Position numbers and translations under genes: made by a program. This document shows, piece by piece, positions 8,503-17,147 of a stretch of 64,000 nt of DNA (the stretch's first letter is position 1; every line of letters begins with the position of its first letter). The notes beneath the pieces were generated by a model. It was not told the origin of the DNA and ran no database searches. It saw only the letters and a program-made list of their open reading frames with translations. Location of the stretch: the NCBI GenBank assembly GCA_001769535.1, contig MEOH01000012.1:1-64000 (forward strand). The letters run 5' to 3'. Origin of the DNA: Bacteroidetes bacterium GWF2_38_335 (GTDB lineage Bacteria > Bacteroidota > Bacteroidia > Bacteroidales > GWF2-38-335).

Positions 8503-9300
8503 TTACTTTTTGGTAATCTCTTCCATGGCATTGTCATAGTTGAGGTAGTATTTACCCTTGGATAAACTGCTCACATCAACTGTTTTTGCCGTTCCTTTTA
8601 GAACTATGTTTCCATAGGTGTCATAGATTTCATACATGGTCTCCTGTGAAAACTCCACCTTATCGTCAATTTTGGTTTTTGTAAGAGTCACCGGAGGTGC
8701 CAGTGATTTATATTCGGTTTCGGTGGAATAACGATGTGTTTTTGTGTAATCGGTCTGTTTTACCCGGAACTTGTTTTTGCCTGAATGTGGAGCAATATCA
8801 ATTGAGTAGGTGTTTTCGTTTGAGGTTCCTTTGCCTTCAACTTCTCCAACCTTAACCCATTTGTTCCAACGGAACTGCTGAACATCAAAAGAAAGTTTTC
8901 CGGCTTCACCTGAAGTTGACCAGGTTAATTTTTTACCATCCTGGCTTACAGCAATAGAAACAGTTTCGAAAGTACTTTTTGGCTTAAGTACCTCGGGATT
9001 TAATACTTTTGGTTTGCAATTGTCTTTATGCTTGATTACAACAGTAAGTTTATCGCCCGGCTGGAATTGAAAGATTGAAAGGTCAACCTCAAATGCACTG
9101 GAGTTGATTTCATCGGTTGTGACGCTTCCGTTTACGGATACTTCATAAACACAGAAACCCACACCTGAAGATGCAAAGGGATTCATCACATACAGGTTTT
9201 TACCCTGAAAAATTCCCTCAAGTTTTATTTCTGTAGCCCGCACCTGATAAGCCGAAGCAAGCAACAAAACTAAAAATAACCGGTATAACAATTTTTTCAT
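8503..9300 (-). CDS. Secreted protein with T9SS-like C-terminal region
   Basis: A 265-residue exported protein with a signal peptide ending near ASAYQVRA. The middle has β-rich segments (a Fn3-like pattern around residues 110-200, KLTWSTSGEAGKLSF). The end MYEIYDTYGNIVLKGTAKT...VDVSSLSKGKYYLNYDNA resembles a type IX sorting domain: a turn, a variable strand, then LxxGxYYLxx. The catalytic role, if any, is unknown. It is a single gene with its own terminator, convergent to queA. Cell-surface or secreted location is inferred. Confidence 0.8.
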   Translation of the reverse strand: MKKLLYRLFLVLLLASAYQVRATEIKLEGIFQGKNLYVMNPFASSGVGFCVYEVSVNGSVTTDEINSSAFEVDLSIFQFQPGDKLTVVIKHKDNCKPKVLNPEVLKPKSTFETVSIAVSQDGKKLTWSTSGEAGKLSFDVQQFRWNKWVKVGEVEGKGTSNENTYSIDIAPHSGKNKFRVKQTDYTKTHRYSTETEYKSLAPPVTLTKTKIDDKVEFSQETMYEIYDTYGNIVLKGTAKTVDVSSLSKGKYYLNYDNAMEEITKK

Positions 9301-9585
9301 CTGCCAATAAGATTACTTCACAATATATGAATTGACGAATTTAACATCAATTTTTAAAAATTCAAAATTTTTTATACAATAATGCAGTATACATGTATTT
9401 TTTTTCTAACAGCGTCGAAATGAGTCAAATCTGCATTCTGTATTTAAAAGGCTAATTTAAACCGTATTTATATTGTACTGATTTTATTTGATTAAAATAA
9501 TCACTTGAAATGAGGTTGATTTGACTAAAATCAGATTAATGGTGATCAACGAATGAAAAGTGGTGATTAAAATTTCATCTTTCTC

Positions 9586-11079
9586 CTAGTGTTCCATGTC
9601 CCGCTCAATAATTTCCACCAATTTATCAATGGCTTCCATAATATTCAGGTTTTTTAAAACTTCTTCGCTACCCTTATAAAGATTTACTTTGCCGGGTTTT
9701 GAACCCACAAAACCGTAATCGGCGCCGGCCATTTCGCCCGGACCATTGACCACGCATCCCATTACCGCAATTTTTAATCCCTTTGCCTGTGGCAATCTTG
9801 CTTTGATTTGTCTGGTAAGCGCTCCCACATCATAACCCGAGCGGCTGCAGGTGGGACAGGATATGAATTCGGTGCCGGAAATCCGGATTTTCAGTGCCTG
9901 CAAAATTCCTAAAATAGTGCGGTCAACTTCCAGAGGTGAAAAGTTTTTGTTGCTGACCAGAAATGCCTCAACTTTTTGGTTTCTCAGGTCATTTGAAAGT
10001 TCACAGGCAGCTTTTATCTGAAAATCTGTCAGATTATCCTCAAAATATTCCTTTTTAAGTAATCCCTTTTGTTTTAGAAAATCATCCTTTTTCATTTTTC
10101 TGAAACCGGGTGAGGTTGATTCCAAAAGATAATCCGTTTCAGGGTCCAGTAACTCTGGTTTGCCTGATTGGTTAGAAATGATAAAGGGTTTGTTTACCAA
10201 AAGATAGTTTGTTTCAGCCGGCACCTTCAACTGCTTTGAGTATTCAAGGATTTTGGCTGCAACTGGAATTTCATTTTCGGGCGGTTCGCTCAACGAAACC
10301 CTGATGGTATCACCTATTCCGGCCGCCAGCAAACAACTGATTCCGGCCGCCGACCTGATCCTGCCATCCGCGCCTTCTCCGGCTTCCGTTACCCCCAAAT
10401 GCTGCGGATAAACATACCTGCTTTGCTCCATGGCTTTTTGAAGCATAATTCCGGCCTCTGTCATGGTATTCACGCTGCTGGCTTTCATGGAAAGGACCAG
10501 ATTGTAGAATCCCTCTCGCTCACAAATACGCACAAACTCCATGGCTGCCTCAACCATTCCGGCCGCCGTATTACCATATCGTTCAACAATACGCCCCGAA
10601 AGCGATCCGTGGTTTGAACCAATGCGAATCACCGTTCCGTATTCTCTGCAGACCTTCAGCAGCGGCAATATCCTTTCATGGATTTTTTCTATTTCCAGAT
10701 TGTATTCCGAATCTGAAATGGCTTTTTTCAGAACCCTTTTTTCGGTATAATTGCCCGGATTGATCCTTATCTTTTCAACAATGCGGGCTGCCTCCAGAGC
10801 GATTTCGGGATTGAAATGGATGTCGGCGATCAGGGGTTTCCCGTAACCAGATTTATGTAATTCTTTTTTGATGAGGGCTAAACTTTCACAATCCTTCATC
10901 GTTGGCACCGAGATGCGCACATAATCGGCACCGGCATCAAAAATCCGGATACTTTGCGCAACGGTTGCCTTAACATCTCCGGTGGGTGTATTGGTCATAG
11001 ACTGCAGGCGTATCGGGTTGGATGAGCCCAAAGGCACATCTCCGATTTTTATTTCGGTACTTTTTCGTGTTGCAGTCAC
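9586..11079 (-). CDS. ispG: (E)-4-hydroxy-3-methylbut-2-enyl-diphosphate synthase IspG (GcpE)
   Basis: A 497-residue enzyme of the MEP isoprenoid pathway that reductively opens MEcPP to HMBPP using a 4Fe-4S cluster. The TIM-barrel part (about 1-270) starts with LGSSNPIRLQSMTNTPTGDV. The cluster domain has ISCPTCSRSG (Cys408, Cys411) and GCVVNGPGE (Cys442 and the catalytic Glu). Between them, at about residues 275-390, is an insert of roughly 110 residues. E. coli-type IspG has none, and most Bacteroidota and plant enzymes have a much larger one, so this is an intermediate form. The gene stands alone, with repeats upstream. Confidence 0.95.
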   Translation of the reverse strand: MTATRKSTEIKIGDVPLGSSNPIRLQSMTNTPTGDVKATVAQSIRIFDAGADYVRISVPTMKDCESLALIKKELHKSGYGKPLIADIHFNPEIALEAARIVEKIRINPGNYTEKRVLKKAISDSEYNLEIEKIHERILPLLKVCREYGTVIRIGSNHGSLSGRIVERYGNTAAGMVEAAMEFVRICEREGFYNLVLSMKASSVNTMTEAGIMLQKAMEQSRYVYPQHLGVTEAGEGADGRIRSAAGISCLLAAGIGDTIRVSLSEPPENEIPVAAKILEYSKQLKVPAETNYLLVNKPFIISNQSGKPELLDPETDYLLESTSPGFRKMKKDDFLKQKGLLKKEYFEDNLTDFQIKAACELSNDLRNQKVEAFLVSNKNFSPLEVDRTILGILQALKIRISGTEFISCPTCSRSGYDVGALTRQIKARLPQAKGLKIAVMGCVVNGPGEMAGADYGFVGSKPGKVNLYKGSEEVLKNLNIMEAIDKLVEIIERDMEH

Positions 11080-11123
11080 TTTTTACTTTTTTTGTCAAAG
11101 ATAGGATAAAAGTCTGTAAAGTT

Positions 11124-11172
11124 GAAAGTCGGAAGTCCGAAGCCGGAAGACCGAAGTCGGAAGCCGGAAGTC
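11124..11172. repeat. Degenerate heptanucleotide tandem array
   Basis: Seven consecutive 7-base units of the form [G/C]GAAG[N]C: GAAAGTC, GGAAGTC, CGAAGCC, GGAAGAC, CGAAGTC, GGAAGCC, GGAAGTC. It lies 45 bases upstream of the ispG start. Confidence 0.8.
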
Positions 11173-11258
11173 GGCCCTCCTTCGCTGATGCTGCGGAGGG
11201 TAAAAGATCGAAATGAAGTATTAAAAAACCAATTCCTTTTAGCAATGTCATTGGTTAA

Positions 11259-11460
11259 AATAACTCCGAAGGAGTTGCCCAAACATAACCGTAGGTTTCA
11301 ACCTGCGGAAATCCACACACGGTTATCAGCAGTATCCCTCACTCCCTGTCTTGTGCATCCCCTCGGTCGCCAAAGATTAATCTTCAGGCTTGCCGAAGGT
11401 GATACGGTCAAGAACATTTTAGAATGAAAAATCTTTTTCCGGCGGAAATGAATGACAGAA
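11259..11460. repeat. Palindromic interspersed repeat patch
   Basis: Contains AACTCCGAAGGAGTT (perfect inverted repeat), CCGTAGGTTTCAACCTGCGG (hairpin) and, near 11438-11455, TCCGGCGGAAATGAATGA. The last 18 bases recur exactly on the other strand near 17930-17947. The patch has no coding signal. Confidence 0.6.
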
Positions 11461-11625
11461 CATAAATCAATAATATTCAACAAATTAATACATTTTTGTT
11501 AAACAATTATACTGAAATATTTTTTGAACCACTGCTTTACCTTTTATTTTAATACAGATATTGTAGTGTTACACCCAATTTTTCAGAAACAATTATGTAA
11601 ATTATGACATTGGAAATATTTTTTG

Positions 11626-11633
11626 TATTTTTG
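11626..11633 (+). promoter_or_regulatory. -7 promoter box for antitoxin gene (TATTTTTG)
   Basis: Perfect match to TAnnTTTG, 16 bases before the antitoxin ATG at 11650. A clear -33 box at 19-20 base spacing is not seen. Confidence 0.45.
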
Positions 11634-11649
11634 TTTAAATTTAATTCAT

Positions 11650-11886
11650 ATGAGTACATTAGAATTAAGAAATAAACTAATTGAAAACATCTTCTTAATA
11701 GAGGATAAATCATTTTTAGAAGCATTAAAGACAATTGTTGACACAAAATTAGCTTCAACTACTTATGAATTATCAGATTTTCAAATAGACAGAATTAGAA
11801 AAGGCAGAGAGCAACTGATGAATGGGAATACAATTTCAAATGATACTGTTCAAAAAAAAGTTGACAAATGGCTAAGTACAAAATAA
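11650..11886 (+). CDS. Antitoxin of a RelE/ParE-type toxin-antitoxin pair
   Basis: A 78-residue protein. Its position directly before a RelE/ParE-family toxin, the 19-base overlap with it and the small helical sequence (ELRNKLIENIFLIEDKSFLEALKTI) point to an antitoxin. The C-terminal half, SDFQIDRIRKGREQLMNG, resembles the toxin-binding tail of short Bacteroidota antitoxins. No classical ribbon-helix-helix motif is evident, so the DNA-binding mode is uncertain. ATG 11650 is preferred over 11623 because the latter lies inside the promoter box. The base composition is AT-rich, as in other accessory genes here. Confidence 0.82.
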   Translation: MSTLELRNKLIENIFLIEDKSFLEALKTIVDTKLASTTYELSDFQIDRIRKGREQLMNGNTISNDTVQKKVDKWLSTK

Positions 11887-12194
11887 GCTGGTCAGTTGAA
11901 GCAGAAATAGATTTGACAGAAATTCTTGAATTCTACATCCAAAGAAACAAGACAGTATCGTACAGCAAGAAGCTTTATTCAAAAATCAAAAAAGACATTT
12001 CTGCAATCTCTAAAAATCCAAAATTAGGTATTAGGACAGAGTTTGATCCTGTTAGAGTATTGATTACCGGAGACTATCAAATTATTTATGAAATTACAGA
12101 GGACAATATCGTAATTTCAATGCTTTGGGATTGCAGAAGAAATCCTGAAGACAAAAAAATAGGAAAGAGAATAAAGAATAAATACAGGGTGTAA
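11868..12194 (+). CDS. RelE/ParE family toxin
   Basis: A 108-residue protein of the RelE/ParE fold. The sequence has the typical opening YKISWSVEAEIDLTEILEFY, a central basic helix and the ending LITGDYQIIYEITEDNIVISMLWDCRRNP, which matches the family's late β-strands (YRIIYEI...I.I..V...RR.P). Whether it cuts mRNA on the ribosome or poisons gyrase cannot be told from sequence. It overlaps the antitoxin gene by 19 bases, so the two are cotranscribed and the antitoxin should silence the pair. Confidence 0.88.
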   Translation: MAKYKISWSVEAEIDLTEILEFYIQRNKTVSYSKKLYSKIKKDISAISKNPKLGIRTEFDPVRVLITGDYQIIYEITEDNIVISMLWDCRRNPEDKKIGKRIKNKYRV

Positions 12195-12252
12195 AATATT
12201 AAATAAAATGAATGTCATTTATCATTGAAAAAAGAATAAAAAAAATGATATT

Positions 12253-12876
12253 TTATTCATTTGCATTAATTAACAAGTTATTTAGTTCTTCAAAAAATAT
12301 TATAACATTATCATCCAATTGAACATATCCAGTTTCACTACTATAGTTATAGTATTTATGTAATTTTATTTGAATTTCTTTAGAATATATACCTATTATT
12401 TCTGAGGCATCTTTGCAGCTATCAATATATATTTGTTTACCAGTTTTTATATCTAGTACTTTTCGGGATCTAAATAAAAAGTTTTTTTTGCTTCGGTAAA
12501 CACCTCCTTGCGGATCATATTCATCACATATTAAATAACAATAAGGACCTATCGTTAATAATGGAGTAACTCGTCCATAATAACACGATTTTATATAAAC
12601 TTTTTTTCCTGTACAAGCACCAAAATATTTTCCTTTAATTTTTTTATATTTCCCTGATTCGTTCTTTATTCTGATTTTTTCATAGGTAATTTTAAAATCT
12701 GAGGTAATAGACGGTGAATTGTTTTTGAATTCCTCAAAAGTCCGATAAACGCCTTTTTTATATTCCTTTGCTTGTAATATTGGTATTGAGTAATAAAATT
12801 TAGCAATTGTATCATTCTGCGATTTTGCAGATAATGAAACAATCAAAATAAATATGAAAATAAAAGATTTAGTCAT
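12253..12876 (-). CDS. Secreted DUF6563-like protein
   Basis: An exported protein of about 207 residues with a good signal peptide (MTKSFIFIFILIVSLSAKSQ) if started at 12876. A longer form from ATG 12909 adds 11 residues to the n-region and is possible, because it starts only 3 bases after the upstream stop. The mature protein has KKGVYRTFEEFKNNSPSI, a phrase shared by a family of small Bacteroidota exported proteins that I recall as DUF6563. Function unknown. The DNA is very AT-rich. It is the second gene after an RHS remnant on the same strand, mirroring the arrangement at 500-2001. Confidence 0.75.
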   Translation of the reverse strand: MTKSFIFIFILIVSLSAKSQNDTIAKFYYSIPILQAKEYKKGVYRTFEEFKNNSPSITSDFKITYEKIRIKNESGKYKKIKGKYFGACTGKKVYIKSCYYGRVTPLLTIGPYCYLICDEYDPQGGVYRSKKNFLFRSRKVLDIKTGKQIYIDSCKDASEIIGIYSKEIQIKLHKYYNYSSETGYVQLDDNVIIFFEELNNLLINANE

Positions 12877-12912
12877 TACTAATTTTTTATAAAGGAACTT
12901 ATATCTCATTTA

Positions 12913-13650
12913 TTAATCTTGATTAATTTTCTTGGGAACAGGAGCTGAAAGATTTTGAATCGACTCAATTCCATAACATATATTGTTTAATTTATATGAG
13001 ACTAAACTTGAAAGTATTTTTAAAACTTTTAATAATTCTGTGCTTCCATTGAAATCAACTTCCAACGGAGATAATCTATTAATAGCATGATATTTGTCTA
13101 TTGTCTTTCCCTCAATAAGAATTTTTGTCGCCCCATCCAAATAAGATATTGGAAATATGGATTTTAGATTCCAAAAATTCATCTCATTCATCAATAAAAA
13201 AACGCTATCTAATTTTTCTATTATATTTAAATTATTACTAGTATTATCATCTATTGAAACTATATTTATTTTTTTTTCAATATTTATTATATTGCTTTCA
13301 TAAATATTATCAACGATTTCATAAAAATTAAATCTATAATATTGTGAACATTTTTCAATATAAAAAAGCGAAATTCTTTGGAAATCAGAGCAAATTAAAA
13401 ATCTAAAAACTTGCTCTTTCTTTTTTGTTTTAATATCCAAGTGTTTTTGGTTAAATTTTGATAAAAAAAACGAATACTTTATTACTAAAAAACTATCAAT
13501 TTTGGGGTAATTTTCAAATATTCCAAAATTAAAATATAGCACCGACTGCTTAATATTATTGTTAAGTTTTGATATAGTATTTTTATTCTCATTACAACAA
13601 TAAAATAATATAGCAAATAAAAAAACGTAAAGAATAAATTTCATTTTCAT
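12913..13650 (-). CDS. Putative lipoprotein of unknown function (RHS-associated)
   Basis: A 245-residue protein with a hydrophobic N-terminus ending in a Cys pair (Cys18-Cys19), so it may be a lipoprotein, although Tyr before the Cys makes a weak lipobox. Around residues 160-215 it has NFWNLKSIFP...DGATKILIEGKT...KYHAINRLSP, matching a motif (FWxL...DGxxWxLEG...KYHxxxRWSP) that recurs in small proteins of many Bacteroidota and Proteobacteria. The biochemical role is not known. It lies 30 bases downstream of the RHS remnant and is very AT-rich. Linkage to RHS suggests an accessory or immunity role, which is inference. Confidence 0.72.
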   Translation of the reverse strand: MKMKFILYVFLFAILFYCCNENKNTISKLNNNIKQSVLYFNFGIFENYPKIDSFLVIKYSFFLSKFNQKHLDIKTKKKEQVFRFLICSDFQRISLFYIEKCSQYYRFNFYEIVDNIYESNIINIEKKINIVSIDDNTSNNLNIIEKLDSVFLLMNEMNFWNLKSIFPISYLDGATKILIEGKTIDKYHAINRLSPLEVDFNGSTELLKVLKILSSLVSYKLNNICYGIESIQNLSAPVPKKINQD

Positions 13651-13680
13651 CTTTTATTTTTTAAAAATATTTACAGCTTG

Positions 13681-13896
13681 TTACAAGTCTATCTGAGTTG
13701 TATTTGAAATAATTGTGTCAAAATAATCAAACTCCATACAAAAAACTTCTTCATTAAATTTGTTTCTTATAAGACTATCCCCACCGGAATCATGTGTAAA
13801 CCCATCCCGTGTTGCTCTAAGTGTCGGATTGTTGATTCCTTTAAGCCATCCGTTGATGTTGTAAATATAATCAATTCCCTGAAAACCGGAAACAGT
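13681..13896 (-). pseudogene. RHS-repeat protein C-terminal remnant
   Basis: An open stretch of 71 codons reads TVSGFQGIDYIYNINGWLKG, then INNPTLRATRDGF, and later NKFNEEVFCMEFDYFDT before its stop. Bacteroidota RHS proteins have the same order: LQGIDYxYxxxGWLKGxN, then DxFGxxLxYFxxDY. An in-frame stop immediately upstream and the absence of any RHS core before the gldA promoter show that this is a truncated leftover. It is paralogous to the remnant at 500-726. Confidence 0.7.
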
Positions 13897-13985
13897 TTAG
13901 TTTACATTGTAAATGAACGCCGTTAAAAAACCAGAATTTAGAATAATAGCTTTTTATTTCTCATAATAAAAACCACAATTTTTTG

Positions 13986-13993
13986 TAGTTTTG
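13986..13993 (+). promoter_or_regulatory. -7 promoter box for gldA (TAGTTTTG)
   Basis: Perfect TAnnTTTG match, 20 bases before the gldA ATG at 14014, in AT-rich DNA between the RHS remnant and the gene. Confidence 0.5.
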
Positions 13994-14013
13994 CATATTC
14001 AAATATCCGAATT

Positions 14014-14922
14014 ATGGCTATAAGTGTAAAAAATATTTCGAAAATATACGGGAAACAAAAGGCCCTCGACAATGTGTCCTTTGAAATCAGGACAGGCGAT
14101 GTGGTGGGATTTCTTGGCCCAAACGGTGCCGGTAAATCAACCATGATGAAGATCATCACCGGGTTTATTCCGCAGTCATCGGGCGAGGTGTATGTGAACG
14201 GAAACAACGTGACCGAAAAATCATTGCTGGTCCGCAGGGAAATTGGCTATCTGCCCGAAAACAATCCCTTATATCTTGATATGTATGTGAAAGAATATCT
14301 GAAGTTTGTGGCAGGATTGTATGACCTTGAAAATGCAAAAGCCCGGGTTGAGGAAATGATTAAAAAAACCGGACTTACCGTTGAACAGCATAAAAAAATC
14401 GGAGCTCTGTCAAAGGGTTACCGACAGCGTGTAGGCCTTGCACAAGCGCTGATCCACGACCCAAAGGTTTTGATACTTGATGAACCGACATCCGGACTGG
14501 ATCCCAACCAGATTGTTGAGATCAGAAACCTTATTTCGGAAATTGGAAAGGAAAAAACTGTGATGCTTTCAACCCACATAATGCAGGAAGTCGAAGCCAT
14601 TTGCGATAAAATCATCATCATCAACAAAGGAATGATTGTGGCTGACGATACCACCAAACACATTCAGGAAAGTTTGTCCGCTGCTGAACAGCAGGTCACC
14701 GTTGAGTTTGACAGTATGCCCGATATCAACGAAATCAAAAAACTCCCCGGCGTTTCAAAGATCATTTCCCATAAAGAAAATACCGTTGTCCTTGAAAGTA
14801 AGGGAGATGCGGATATCAGACCAATTATTTTCAATTATGCCGTTGAAAAGAAACTTACTGTTTTGTCTTTACAGAAACAGGAAAAAAGTCTGGAGAAAGT
14901 ATTTCAGGAACTCACAAAATAA
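14014..14922 (+). CDS. gldA: GldA-type ABC transporter ATP-binding protein
   Basis: A 302-residue ATPase. It has Walker A GPNGAGKST (about residues 35-43), Q-loop region, a variant signature LSKGYRQRVGLAQAL, Walker B VLILDEPTSGLDP and a switch His in LSTHIMQEVEAICD. The C-terminal 80 residues form the extra domain found in GldA, the ATPase of the GldAFG transporter required for Bacteroidota gliding. Similar ATPases occur in non-gliding relatives, so motility itself is not proven. gldF and gldG are not in the window. nadE follows after 2 bases, suggesting one transcript. Confidence 0.85.
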   Translation: MAISVKNISKIYGKQKALDNVSFEIRTGDVVGFLGPNGAGKSTMMKIITGFIPQSSGEVYVNGNNVTEKSLLVRREIGYLPENNPLYLDMYVKEYLKFVAGLYDLENAKARVEEMIKKTGLTVEQHKKIGALSKGYRQRVGLAQALIHDPKVLILDEPTSGLDPNQIVEIRNLISEIGKEKTVMLSTHIMQEVEAICDKIIIINKGMIVADDTTKHIQESLSAAEQQVTVEFDSMPDINEIKKLPGVSKIISHKENTVVLESKGDADIRPIIFNYAVEKKLTVLSLQKQEKSLEKVFQELTK

Positions 14923-14924
14923 AC

Positions 14925-15722
14925 ATGGATTACAAAAAAGCTTCAGAGCACATAATCAACTGGCTGAAAGGACAGCTTGAAACATCCGGTCAAAAGGGTT
15001 TTGTGGTTGGGGTATCGGGCGGAATTGATTCGGCCGTTGTTTCATCCTTGTGCGCCCGTACCGGTTTTCCGGTGATTGTGCTGAACATGCCCATTTATCA
15101 GGTTAAGGAACAGTTCAGCCGGGCCGAAGAACATATTGCCAATCTCTTAAAATCATTTAATAACGTCCGGACTTTCACCGTTGACCTCACCAACACTTTT
15201 CAGATGCTTTGTGATTCCATGCCTGATGAGGCAAAAGGCGAGTTGGCGCTTGTCAACACCAGGTCACGGTTGCGCATGACCACGCTGTATTCCTTTGCCA
15301 ACACAAACAATTATCTGGTTTGCGGCACCGGCAACAAAATCGAGGATTTCGGCATTGGTTTTTTCACCAAGTACGGCGATGGCGGCGTGGATATCAGTCC
15401 GATTGCCGACCTCCTAAAATCGCAGGTTTACGGTCTGGGCCGGATTCTCGGAGTCCCCGAATCCATTCTGAAAGCCCCTCCCACCGATGGCTTATGGGAA
15501 ATTGACCGCACCGATGAAGACCAGATCGGAGCCAGCTATGACGAATTGGAATGGGCCATGGCATTTTTGGGAGATCAGAATTTGAAAAAAGTTCAGATCG
15601 AAACATTGAAAGAAATCACCGACAGACAAAAGACCGTATTGAAAATATACATCTCACGCAACCTCGGTTCACAGCATAAGATGAAGATGCCGGCGGTTTG
15701 TGTTTTGCCAGAGGGAATGTAG
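14925..15722 (+). CDS. nadE: Ammonia-dependent NAD+ synthetase
   Basis: A 265-residue enzyme that converts deamido-NAD and ammonia to NAD+ using ATP. The PP-loop VGVSGGIDSAVV (about residues 28-39), NTRSRLRMTTLYSFAN, VCGTGNKIED and the KSQVYGLGRILGVPESILKAPPT stretch are typical. There is no N-terminal glutaminase (nitrilase) domain, so it uses free ammonia or an external donor. It starts 2 bases after gldA, an unusual partner that probably reflects simple cotranscription. Confidence 0.94.
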   Translation: MDYKKASEHIINWLKGQLETSGQKGFVVGVSGGIDSAVVSSLCARTGFPVIVLNMPIYQVKEQFSRAEEHIANLLKSFNNVRTFTVDLTNTFQMLCDSMPDEAKGELALVNTRSRLRMTTLYSFANTNNYLVCGTGNKIEDFGIGFFTKYGDGGVDISPIADLLKSQVYGLGRILGVPESILKAPPTDGLWEIDRTDEDQIGASYDELEWAMAFLGDQNLKKVQIETLKEITDRQKTVLKIYISRNLGSQHKMKMPAVCVLPEGM

Positions 15723-15992
15723 TTTTGTAAATATTAATTTTGCTTGTCTATAATTAGTATAATTATTTAAGAACAAGGAACACCGATTTTAGAATATCGA
15801 AGTGTAATTCTGAAATCATAAATCCTTGCCTGCAGCAAGCAGGGATGTTCCTTATTCATTATTTTTCCTTTTGCAAAGACTTTTTTAATAATGCCACCGT
15901 CTTTAAAAGTGTTTGATTAATATCTTAGTCAGGAGACTTGACAAAGCGGTTCGAAATTATTATTTGGGTACAATTTTTGTGAAATATCTGAT

Positions 15993-16400
15993 ATGAAAAA
16001 CTTATTCCTGATATTTTTTTATTTATTTATTTCAATATCATATGGTCAGGATAATGCTGATTCAGCAAAGGTCTATAGTATTGGCGAGGTTGAGGTTAAA
16101 CCGGAATTTCCGGGTGGGGATGGTGCTCTGATTGATTATCTATTAAAAATTAATTTTAATGACATTTTTGAGGAATGTATGATTTTCACATTTTATTATT
16201 CTTTTGAAATAGACACAAATGGCAAAGCACAAAATATAACCATGCTCAGGAAAAGAGAAGATTGTATGGAATTATTCAATAATCTTGAGAAACAACTCAT
16301 TACAATATTTTCAGAAATGCCCAACTGGACGCCGGGGATGATTTTGGGGAAAAAAGTCAGGGTGAAATATACTGTTCCGTTAAGAATTCATCCCGGGTAG
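15993..16400 (+). CDS. Exported TonB C-terminal-domain protein
   Basis: A 135-residue protein with a signal peptide ending at SYGQ. The mature part fits a TonB C-terminal fold: VEVKPEFPGGDGALIDYLLK, a strand with FEIDTNGKAQNI and the ending MPNWTPGMILGKKVRVKYTVP. Unlike a true TonB it has no long proline-rich spacer, and its signal peptide looks cleavable, so it is a periplasmic stand-alone domain. Such proteins are common in Bacteroidota; the role is unclear. No operon partner is evident. The upstream 270-base gap has an imperfect inverted repeat (AAGGAACA...TGTTCCTT). Confidence 0.75.
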   Translation: MKNLFLIFFYLFISISYGQDNADSAKVYSIGEVEVKPEFPGGDGALIDYLLKINFNDIFEECMIFTFYYSFEIDTNGKAQNITMLRKREDCMELFNNLEKQLITIFSEMPNWTPGMILGKKVRVKYTVPLRIHPG

Positions 16401-16405
16401 GTATA

Positions 16406-16428
16406 ATATCAAGTCAAAGACTTGATAT
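16406..16428. repeat. Perfect 10-bp hairpin (ATATCAAGTC AAA GACTTGATAT)
   Basis: A perfect inverted repeat lies between two convergent genes, 6 bases after the TonB-domain gene. It lacks a T-run, so termination is uncertain. It resembles the palindrome at 4477-4500. Confidence 0.6.
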
Positions 16429-16448
16429 AGTTGAAAAACAGTATTGGT

Positions 16449-17147
16449 TTACTGTATTTCCGGGAATTCACGGTAAAGATTCAAATAGGTTAAGAAATCC
16501 TTTTGGAGATTATTTTTCACGAATTTTTTCATGTCTTCATCCAAAAATTCACCCATTCCCTGCAGCAGGCCTTTTTCACTGTGTTTTTCAATGGTGCTGA
16601 TGCATTTGCCCAAATAGTCTTTCCAAGGCATTTTCATTCTGTTTTCAACAAGCTCCAAATTTACCGGATAACCGTTTTTCATAAAAAACCAGCAATCAAA
16701 AATATCCCTGTTTGCCAATCCTTGCCTGTCCAATAAAGCACACAACTTATGCGCAAACATGTCGGGTAAAACCATGACTTTCATGTTGATTCCCAAAAAG
16801 TTTTTCACTTCATAACGGTCGCTAAAAGCCCTGTTTGAAATTTCAATTTTTAGTTTTCTTTCATTTGCACCGTAATCAAGGACAATAATCGGACCGTAGT
16901 GTTTTAATGCTTCATCATGAATGGTACCGTATTTTAAAACGATGTTTTTCAGTTTTTCATAGACATTTTTTTCTTTTCCCGGCTCAATCAGGTTAAAATC
17001 CAGATCAACTGAAAAGCGCGGAAGGTCATAAAAAAGCATCATTGCCGTACCACCTTTAAATCCAAGCAGAACGCATAGTTCGATATCAGAATAGATTTCT
17101 TTCAGCAACTGTACCAAAAAAAATCTGTGTTTATTCAGATCAATCAT
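16449..17147 (-). CDS. AbiEii-type nucleotidyltransferase toxin
   Basis: A 232-residue protein of the AbiEii/nucleotidyltransferase family. The active site GFKGGTAMMLFYDLPRFSVD (GGT at residues 32-34) is followed by LDF, giving the paired Asp48 and Asp50. A later KLEKIE-type stretch (KLKIEISN) and DMFAHKLCALLDRQGLANRD complete the pattern, with the conserved Lys and RxxxRD. AbiEii toxins modify tRNA or other targets and cause abortive infection or growth arrest. It overlaps the upstream AbiEi-like gene by 8 bases. Whether it protects against phage here is untested. Confidence 0.88.
   Translation of the reverse strand: MIDLNKHRFFLVQLLKEIYSDIELCVLLGFKGGTAMMLFYDLPRFSVDLDFNLIEPGKEKNVYEKLKNIVLKYGTIHDEALKHYGPIIVLDYGANERKLKIEISNRAFSDRYEVKNFLGINMKVMVLPDMFAHKLCALLDRQGLANRDIFDCWFFMKNGYPVNLELVENRMKMPWKDYLGKCISTIEKHSEKGLLQGMGEFLDEDMKKFVKNNLQKDFLTYLNLYREFPEIQ

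Larger units (their letters stand above)
11080..11649. other. Intergenic repeat region between ispG and the toxin-antitoxin pair
   Basis: No supported gene. The stretch holds a heptamer array (11124-11172), a patch of palindromic interspersed repeats (about 11259-11460) and AT-rich DNA with the antitoxin promoter. Overlapping reading frames on both strands follow the repeats and are not coding. Confidence 0.6.

Noticed and set aside
11122-11427. Overlapping frames on both strands upstream of the toxin-antitoxin pair
   Set aside because: They follow the heptamer array and palindromic repeats; no start signal and no similarity to proteins.
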